From the NCBI GenBank assembly GCA_003601795.1, contig PIXU01000085.1, forward strand, positions 1-10,538: a DNA stretch of 10,538 nt. The letters run 5' to 3'. Of the stretch, positions 6,040 to 10,538 are shown piece after piece (within the stretch, counting starts at the first letter, position 1; the number at the start of each line of letters is the position of its first letter). The stretch is from Candidatus Methanophagales archaeon. Lineage in GTDB: Archaea > Halobacteriota > Syntropharchaeia > Alkanophagales > Methanospirareceae. Made by a program: the position numbers and the translations under genes. Below the pieces are notes generated by a model. The model was not told where the DNA came from. It searched no databases and worked only from the letters and a program-made list of their open reading frames with translations.

Positions 6040-7089
6040 ATGATAAGAATAGAACATCTATCAAAGGATCTGGGCGAGTTCTTCTTACAGGACGTAACGC
6101 TGGACATAAAGAATGGCGAGTATTTTATGGTGCTGGGTCCCACGGGAGCCGGGAAAACCATCCTGCTTGAGACGATAGCGGGCATTTACCGCGTGGATAG
6201 TGGCAGAATATTCCTTGACGAGCAGGACATCACGGATATTCCACCGAGGGAGCGAAACATAGGCATGGTTTATCAGGATTACACCCTGTTCCCTTTTTTG
6301 ACGGTAGAGGAAAACATAGGTTTTGGGCTGAAGTCGCGAAAAGTATCGAAAAGGGAAATCAAACGCAGGGTGGACGAACTTGCAAACTTGATGGGTGTTT
6401 TCCATCTCTTGCATCGGTGCCCCGGCACGCTGAGCGGTGGCGAACAGCAGCGGATTGCGATAGCCCGCGCACTGATTATGGAGCCGAAAGTCCTGTTGCT
6501 GGATGAGCCGCTAAGTGCGCTGGATACACAAACAACGGAACGGCTGCGTCAAGAGTTGAAGAATGTCCATTCAATCACGAATACTACTATTATTCACGTA
6601 ACGCACAGTTTTGAGGAGGCTTTTTTGCTCGGCAGCCGGATGGCGGTAATGGACAAAGGCGAGATTGTGCAGGTAGGTACGCCGAACGAGGTGTTCAGGA
6701 AACCCGAATCGGAATTCGCTGCTGAGTTCCTTGGCGTTGGTAACCTGTTTCAGGGTGAGTCCCGCGTTGATAACGACATAGCCTGCATTGACGTGGATGG
6801 CATAAACATCGTGTCTGCCACGCTTAAGCCCGGAACTGTCCATGTATCCATTAGACCGGAGGATATATTGGTCTCAACAAAACAAATTGTGTCGAGCGCC
6901 AGAAACTCGTTTAAGGGAAAAATAGCGAGTATAGTAGATGCAGGGACTATCCTCAGAATCGCTGTTGATGTTGGTATTGATAATCCTTTTATTGTCGCAA
7001 TAACCAGGCAGTCATTTGATGAGATGAATTTGAAAACAGGAGGAGAAGTGTATATCACGTTTAAAGCATCCGCGGTGCATGTATTCTAA
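6040..7089 (+). CDS. modC: Molybdate ABC transporter ATP-binding protein ModC with TOBE domain
   Basis: This is the ATPase of the second importer, 349 residues, with all catalytic motifs intact: Walker A GPTGAGKT (33-40), Gln79 of the Q-loop, signature LSGGEQQ (131-137), Walker B VLLLDEP (151-157), SALD (159-162) and switch His189. The C-terminal region (about 235-349) is a TOBE-type domain. It contains SSARNSFKGKIASIVD (285-300), close to the SARN start of molbindins, and ends GGEVYITFKASAVHVF, so oxyanion feedback control is likely. It closes the modA-trmO-modB-modC set. It resembles wtpC at 2683 throughout, which points to an ancient duplication. Confidence 0.9.
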   Translation: MIRIEHLSKDLGEFFLQDVTLDIKNGEYFMVLGPTGAGKTILLETIAGIYRVDSGRIFLDEQDITDIPPRERNIGMVYQDYTLFPFLTVEENIGFGLKSRKVSKREIKRRVDELANLMGVFHLLHRCPGTLSGGEQQRIAIARALIMEPKVLLLDEPLSALDTQTTERLRQELKNVHSITNTTIIHVTHSFEEAFLLGSRMAVMDKGEIVQVGTPNEVFRKPESEFAAEFLGVGNLFQGESRVDNDIACIDVDGINIVSATLKPGTVHVSIRPEDILVSTKQIVSSARNSFKGKIASIVDAGTILRIAVDVGIDNPFIVAITRQSFDEMNLKTGGEVYITFKASAVHVF

Positions 7090-7265
7090 ATAGGTTTTAG
7101 GTGTCAGGTGTCAGGTGTCAGGACAACTAATACAGGACAGTTCACGTCTAATCACGTGGAAATCTGTGTAATCTGAGGGGTTAGCTAAACAAATACTTTT
7201 TATATTAAAATAATAAGGCATTTAAAGAGCAATTAAATTCTTGTACAGGATGGGGCAGGTTAAAC
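7090..7265. repeat. Intergenic stretch with short tandem repeats
   Basis: Beyond the modC stop, AGGTGTC is repeated three times head to tail (7099-7119) with a partial fourth copy. Further on, aatctgtgtaatctg (7161-7175) resembles the tctgcgttaa/tctgtgtcaa units at 8691-8720. The rest holds the pyrH promoter. No gene is visible. Confidence 0.6.
7196..7235 (+). promoter_or_regulatory. Candidate promoter of pyrH
   Basis: A TATA-like ctttttatattaaa (7196-7209), preceded by A-rich aaacaaata, would start transcription near 7230 and leave a leader of about 35 bases. The gene upstream of pyrH ends at 7089, so an independent promoter is expected here. Confidence 0.5.
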
Positions 7266-7943
7266 ATGAAAGTAGTCATTTCATTAAGCGGGATTTTCTT
7301 TGAGGATGCCACGCGCATAAAACAAATTGCGGCGGTATTAGAAGAGATTGCGAAATTGTATGGCCTCTATATCGTTACAGGTGGCGGTAAAATAGCGCGT
7401 GAGCGCATAAAAATAGCGCGTGAGTTGGGTGCGAACGAAACAATATGCGATTATATCGGCATTGCACTGACAAGAGTAAATGCGAAATTGCTCATCTCTG
7501 CTTTGCGCAATGCGCATCCCGAACCGTTCTCAGCTTATAATGAAGTCGCAGGAGCGGGAGCAGAAGCAGTAAAAGAAGCGAGAATATCCGTGATGGGTGG
7601 TGTAAGTCCTGGATATACCACCGATGCCGTAGCGGCAATTCTCGCCGAGTATGTCAATGCAGACCTCTTCATAGATGTGACATCGGTAGATGGTGTCTAC
7701 GATGCAGACCCACACAGGTATCCAGAAGCAAAGAAATACGACAAACTCACGGCAAAGGAACTCGTTGCGCTTACCGCGAAAGAGGAACTAAAAGCAGGGT
7801 CAAGAATTGTTATTGACCCCGTTGCAGCGAAGATAATAGAACGAAGCGGGATAAAGACCCTTGTTATTGATGGCAGTAACCCGCATGATATTTTGAATGC
7901 CGTTCAGGGGAAGCATCACGGCACGACGATAAATCCCAAATGA
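7266..7943 (+). CDS. pyrH: UMP kinase (uridylate kinase), archaeal type
   Basis: It phosphorylates UMP to UDP in pyrimidine nucleotide synthesis (amino-acid-kinase family). The 225-residue product has the archaeal length and the motifs VTGGGKIARE (37-46), ARELGANE (51-58), VMGGVSPGYTTDAVAA (109-124), a DVTSVDGVYDADP segment and GSRIVIDPVAAKIIERSG near the end. The N-terminal phosphate-binding motif reads SLSGIFFED, where archaeal enzymes usually have SLGGS, so a serine/glycine change and loss of the usual serine are visible; the bacterial form (LSGE) is closer. The ATG at 7266 is the natural N-terminus of the first beta strand (MKVVISLSG). It is followed by an XTP pyrophosphatase gene ten bases on, so nucleotide housekeeping is the shared theme. 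Confidence 0.92.
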   Translation: MKVVISLSGIFFEDATRIKQIAAVLEEIAKLYGLYIVTGGGKIARERIKIARELGANETICDYIGIALTRVNAKLLISALRNAHPEPFSAYNEVAGAGAEAVKEARISVMGGVSPGYTTDAVAAILAEYVNADLFIDVTSVDGVYDADPHRYPEAKKYDKLTAKELVALTAKEELKAGSRIVIDPVAAKIIERSGIKTLVIDGSNPHDILNAVQGKHHGTTINPK

Positions 7944-7953
7944 GGTAACAAAG

Positions 7954-8517
7954 ATGGAAATTGTCTTTATCACTACGAACAAGAACAAGGTAAAAGAGAT
8001 AACCGATTTGGCTGCTGCAGAAGCGAAGGAGATAACAATAGAACATCTCGATTATGACTATCCCGAGTTACAGCTTTATGAAATAGAGTCCGTAGCGCGA
8101 GAAAGCGCGAATTATATACGTGAGAAAAGAGCGATAAAAACGCCCTTCTTTTTAGAAGATTCCGGGCTGCTTATCCACGCATTAAATGGCTTTCCGGGGC
8201 CCTTCTCCGCTTTTGTGTTCGATACAATAGGTAATGAGGGAATACTGAAGTTGATGGCCGATAAAAGAGGAGAAGAGCGAAAAGCCACGTTTAAAACCGT
8301 CGTTGCGTTCTGCGAATCGGCGAATACCGCACCGCGTCTTTTTGTCGGCACCGCCGAAGGTAAAATAACGGAGAGGGGAAGAGGAGCGGGGGGATTTGGC
8401 TACGACCCTATATTTGAAGTCGAAGGGAAGACGTTTGCAGAGCGGAGTCCCGAAGAGAAGAACAGACTATCGCATAGAGGTAAAGCATTCAGGAAATTGT
8501 TGGATTACCTCGCTTAG
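7954..8517 (+). CDS. XTP/dITP pyrophosphatase (Ham1/RdgB family)
   Basis: It hydrolyses XTP, ITP and dITP to the monophosphate and pyrophosphate, cleaning deaminated purines from the nucleotide pool. The 187-residue product has every family motif: TTNKNKVKE (7-15), the catalytic FLEDSGL (66-72), FPGPFSAFV (80-88), GGFGYDPIF (146-154) and LSHRGKAF (172-179). Length is normal. A strong GAGGT (7942-7946) overlaps the pyrH stop and sits seven bases before the ATG, so the gene is translated as the second member of a pyrH operon. Confidence 0.94.
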   Translation: MEIVFITTNKNKVKEITDLAAAEAKEITIEHLDYDYPELQLYEIESVARESANYIREKRAIKTPFFLEDSGLLIHALNGFPGPFSAFVFDTIGNEGILKLMADKRGEERKATFKTVVAFCESANTAPRLFVGTAEGKITERGRGAGGFGYDPIFEVEGKTFAERSPEEKNRLSHRGKAFRKLLDYLA

Positions 8518-8730
8518 ATACTTTTTACCGCAGCGTACGCAAAGCATGCAGAGGCATCAGAAAAAAACGAGCAAAGATAAAAACCATCTGAAAACGCTGT
8601 GGTCGCTGCGCTCTTCTATTTAAGACACGGATTTACACGGATTTTTTCTTTTGTTGGCCTAAGGTACTTTTAACGTCATTACTCGTTTCATCTGCGTTAA
8701 TCTGCGTTAATCTGTGTCAACAATTTATTT
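8518..8730. repeat. Degenerate repeat-rich intergenic region with inverted arms
   Basis: No gene is visible here. GACACGGATTTACACGGATT (8624-8643) and the segment 8699-8718 on the other strand match at 16 of 20 positions, giving imperfect inverted arms around about 55 bases. Inside the right arm a ten-base unit is tandem: tctgcgttaa, tctgcgttaa, tctgtgtcaa (8691-8720). A second inverted pair is CGCAGCG (8529-8535) with CGCTGCG (8604-8610). The stretch looks like the remains of small, palindromic, non-coding intergenic repeats. Confidence 0.6.
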
Positions 8731-8799
8731 CCTTACAGTTTTCTGTAAGGGTCTATATAGTAACCTTTTTATATAGATAAATTTAGAAAAATTTAAATA
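8731..8799 (+). promoter_or_regulatory. Promoter/operator region of the phosphate uptake operon
   Basis: Three inverted repeats follow one another: a perfect one at 8731-8750 (CCTTACAG, four T, CTGTAAGG), TCTATAT (8752-8758) with ATATAGA (8771-8777), and TAAATTT (8778-8784) with AAATTTA (8789-8795). The last overlaps the likely TATA box tttaaata (8792-8799), preceded by a gaaaaa BRE-like stretch; the start would fall near 8820, some 15 bases before the ATG. The layout suggests one or more regulators binding at and upstream of the promoter, plausibly responding to phosphate. Confidence 0.5.
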
Positions 8800-8834
8800 C
8801 TCCCTTTTTATTTCTATATGCTGATAGCGAAAAG

Positions 8835-9530
8835 ATGAAAAAAAGTGTAGTGTCGAAGGCATTGGCATTGAATTCGGTTTTGCATAAAATGACGTTTTTA
8901 CCACATGAACGGAAATTTTTCGATCTCTTTGAGGAGCTTACGGAGAAGGCGGTGGAAGCAGCGGAGCTATTAGTGGGATTGGGGGTCGATTATTCCAAAC
9001 TGTCGCAAATCAGTGCACAACTCGAAGTGCTGGAAGGAGAAGCTGATTCGGTTGTTCATCAAATCATACAGGGACTGTTTTACGACCACACAAGGGTTAC
9101 GGAAGAAAAGGGCGATATCCGTTATTTCGCTCATAACCTGGATAATGTAATTGATGGTATCGAGAAAGCCGTAGTAAGGCTGACATTCACGCAGAGGCAG
9201 ACGCTTCCAGAGCCTGTAAGCGATTTCTCTCCCATTATCCTCGAGGCTTCGCGTGAAATAAGAAAGGCAGTTCATTGTTTACGCGATATGAAATGTGAGG
9301 AACCAACATTAGAAATGTGCTGCATAAAAACAAATGAATTAGAAAACGATGCCGATAAAATAAACCGTAAATGGCTGCGAACACTGATGACCCCACCGGT
9401 GAAAAATCCTGATGAACTTCTTGAAAGACTGCTGCTTCGAGAAATAGTGGACATCTTAGAAGATACAATGGACCAGTGTGAGGACGTGGCAAATATCTTG
9501 GAGACATTTAGATTAAAAGGTGGTATCTGA
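8835..9530 (+). CDS. DUF47 PhoU-like phosphate transport regulator
   Basis: This is a cytoplasmic all-helical protein of the PhoU/DUF47 family, which usually partners PiT permeases and is thought to modulate them. The 231 residues show two related helical halves. Each has an acidic metal-binding type motif: EVLEGEAD (64-71) and NELENDAD (167-174), with another acidic run near the end (REIVDILEDTMDQCEDVAN, 202-220). The length is typical for DUF47. It ends three bases before the phosphate permease, whose SD (GGTGGT, 9519-9524) lies inside this gene, so translation is probably coupled. No SD precedes its own ATG; the predicted leader is short. Confidence 0.9.
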   Translation: MKKSVVSKALALNSVLHKMTFLPHERKFFDLFEELTEKAVEAAELLVGLGVDYSKLSQISAQLEVLEGEADSVVHQIIQGLFYDHTRVTEEKGDIRYFAHNLDNVIDGIEKAVVRLTFTQRQTLPEPVSDFSPIILEASREIRKAVHCLRDMKCEEPTLEMCCIKTNELENDADKINRKWLRTLMTPPVKNPDELLERLLLREIVDILEDTMDQCEDVANILETFRLKGGI

Positions 9531-9533
9531 TTG

Positions 9534-10538
9534 ATGGAGACGGTGCTGGGCTTTGTTATCGTAATAATTGCTCTTGCCTTACTCTACGATTTTTTAAATG
9601 GTGCGAATGACAGTGCGAATGCGATTGCCACGGTAATTGCAACCAGAGCGTTAACGCCGCTGAAGGCACTGGCGTTGGCGAGTTTCTTTAATATCCTCGG
9701 TGCTCTCGCCTTTACAGCGGTAGCGAAGACCATTGGTAAGGGAATCATTCCGCCAGAGGCTCTACCGAAAAACACTTTCCTCATGGTGCTCATCAGTGGC
9801 TTAGTCGGCGCAATAATATGGACTTATGTCTGCACCACCGTTGGCATCCCTATAAGTGTGACACATTCGTTAGTAGGGGCAATTCTCGGTGCGGGACTCG
9901 TTGCAGGGGGAACAGAGATAGTACAGTGGGAAGTGCTTACCGATAAAGTATTTCTTGCCATTGCGCTCGGTCCTTTTGCGGGATTTGTAGCTGGAGCTTT
10001 GCTCTTTTCCCTCATCAGTTGGGTGCTTTACCGATTCTTCAAAACTACGCCGGCGACTAGGACAGAGAGAGGATTCAAAAAGCTACAGATTATTTCCTCC
10101 TCCTTTATGGCTTTCAGCCACGGTATGAACGATACGCAAAATGCGATGGGCATAATAACGGCAGCATTAATAACCGGCGGTTTCATTTTTGTAGAGCATC
10201 CAGAGCAATTCCCCGTGCCCTGGTGGGTGAAGATAATGTGTGGGTCGGTAATGGCGCTGGGCACGCTTTTAATGGGCTGGCGAGTAATAAGAACAATGGG
10301 CTGGCGATTGACAAAACTGGAGCCGAAACACGGATTCGCTGCGGAAACAGGTGCAGGTATCGCAGTGGTAGCGGTGAGTTTAGCAGGTATGCCCGCAAGT
10401 ACCACGCACGTAATAGGCTCTGCGGTAATCGGCGGGACGTTCTTTCAAAGCCTGCGGCGAATAAGATGGTCAGAAGTAGGGCGAATGGTTACTGCATGGG
10501 TAATAACCATTCCTCTAGCAGCGGCAATTGGTGGTGCA
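9534..10538 (+). CDS. PiT family inorganic phosphate permease (3' end outside window)
   Basis: This is an integral membrane low-affinity phosphate importer driven by H+ or Na+. The frame is open for 335 codons to the window edge. Both inverted-repeat signature segments of the family are present: DFLNGANDSANAIAT near the N-terminus (residues 19-33) and FSHGMNDTQNAMGIIT (194-209). These carry the conserved Asn-Asp pairs (N25/D26, N199/D200) of the transport site. Further family features are TTVGIPISVTHSLVGAILG in the first half and its counterpart AGMPASTTHVIGSAVIGG in the second. Archaeal PiT proteins are often only slightly longer, so little should be missing. ATG at 9534 follows an SD by nine bases. 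Confidence 0.93.
   Translation, partial: METVLGFVIVIIALALLYDFLNGANDSANAIATVIATRALTPLKALALASFFNILGALAFTAVAKTIGKGIIPPEALPKNTFLMVLISGLVGAIIWTYVCTTVGIPISVTHSLVGAILGAGLVAGGTEIVQWEVLTDKVFLAIALGPFAGFVAGALLFSLISWVLYRFFKTTPATRTERGFKKLQIISSSFMAFSHGMNDTQNAMGIITAALITGGFIFVEHPEQFPVPWWVKIMCGSVMALGTLLMGWRVIRTMGWRLTKLEPKHGFAAETGAGIAVVAVSLAGMPASTTHVIGSAVIGGTFFQSLRRIRWSEVGRMVTAWVITIPLAAAIGGA

Noticed and set aside
8396..8623. 75-codon frame overlapping the end of the pyrophosphatase gene
   Set aside because: It starts inside an intact conserved gene and runs into repeat-like sequence; the product looks random.
8691..8720. CRISPR-like array from the ten-base tandem units
   Set aside because: The units abut with no spacers and are too short and degenerate.
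8731..8750. Perfect palindrome as a terminator of the pyrH operon
   Set aside because: It lies over 200 bases beyond the pyrophosphatase stop and has no T tract on the far side; an operator is more likely, though termination is not excluded.
10028..10405. Minus-strand open frames inside the phosphate permease
   Set aside because: They are antisense shadows of a hydrophobic gene with both PiT signatures on the plus strand.

Overview
The window looks archaeal, most likely a Halobacteriota/Euryarchaeota methanogen or an anaerobic methane/alkane oxidiser of the ANME type. The lineage is an inference. The evidence is TATA/BRE-type promoters, a tungstate-binding protein of the WtpA family with a PGF-CTERM tail, a UMP kinase of archaeal length and motifs, and a DUF47/PhoU-like gene beside a PiT phosphate permease. 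No tRNA, rRNA, CRISPR array or transposase is visible.

Left part (1-7089): a molybdenum/tungsten island. At the left edge a small molbindin-like TOBE (Mop) gene runs leftward off the window. It is divergent from wtpA, which encodes a tungstate-binding protein. A hairpin with a T tract follows wtpA, then a small gene of unknown function that appears broken by a one-base frameshift, then wtpB (permease) and wtpC (ATPase with TOBE tail). A second oxyanion system follows: modA (binding protein), a TrmO-like gene, modB and modC. The modA promoter, start region and signal-peptide coding region are a near copy of those of wtpA, with 32 identical bases, although the mature binding domains belong to different families. 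The window therefore carries two complete, tandem, probably co-regulated Mo/W uptake systems. Their metal would serve enzymes such as formylmethanofuran dehydrogenase or formate dehydrogenase (inference from general biology).

Middle part (7090-8834): pyrH (UMP kinase) and an XTP/dITP pyrophosphatase form a two-gene unit with its own promoter. The intergenic stretches on both sides hold short degenerate repeats built on a related unit (aatctgtgtaa / tctgcgttaa). The right-hand stretch also has inverted arms.

Right part (8835-10538): a DUF47 PhoU-like gene and a PiT-family phosphate permease, tightly coupled and running off the window. Upstream is an AT-rich promoter region with three consecutive inverted repeats, one of them perfect, which look like regulator sites.
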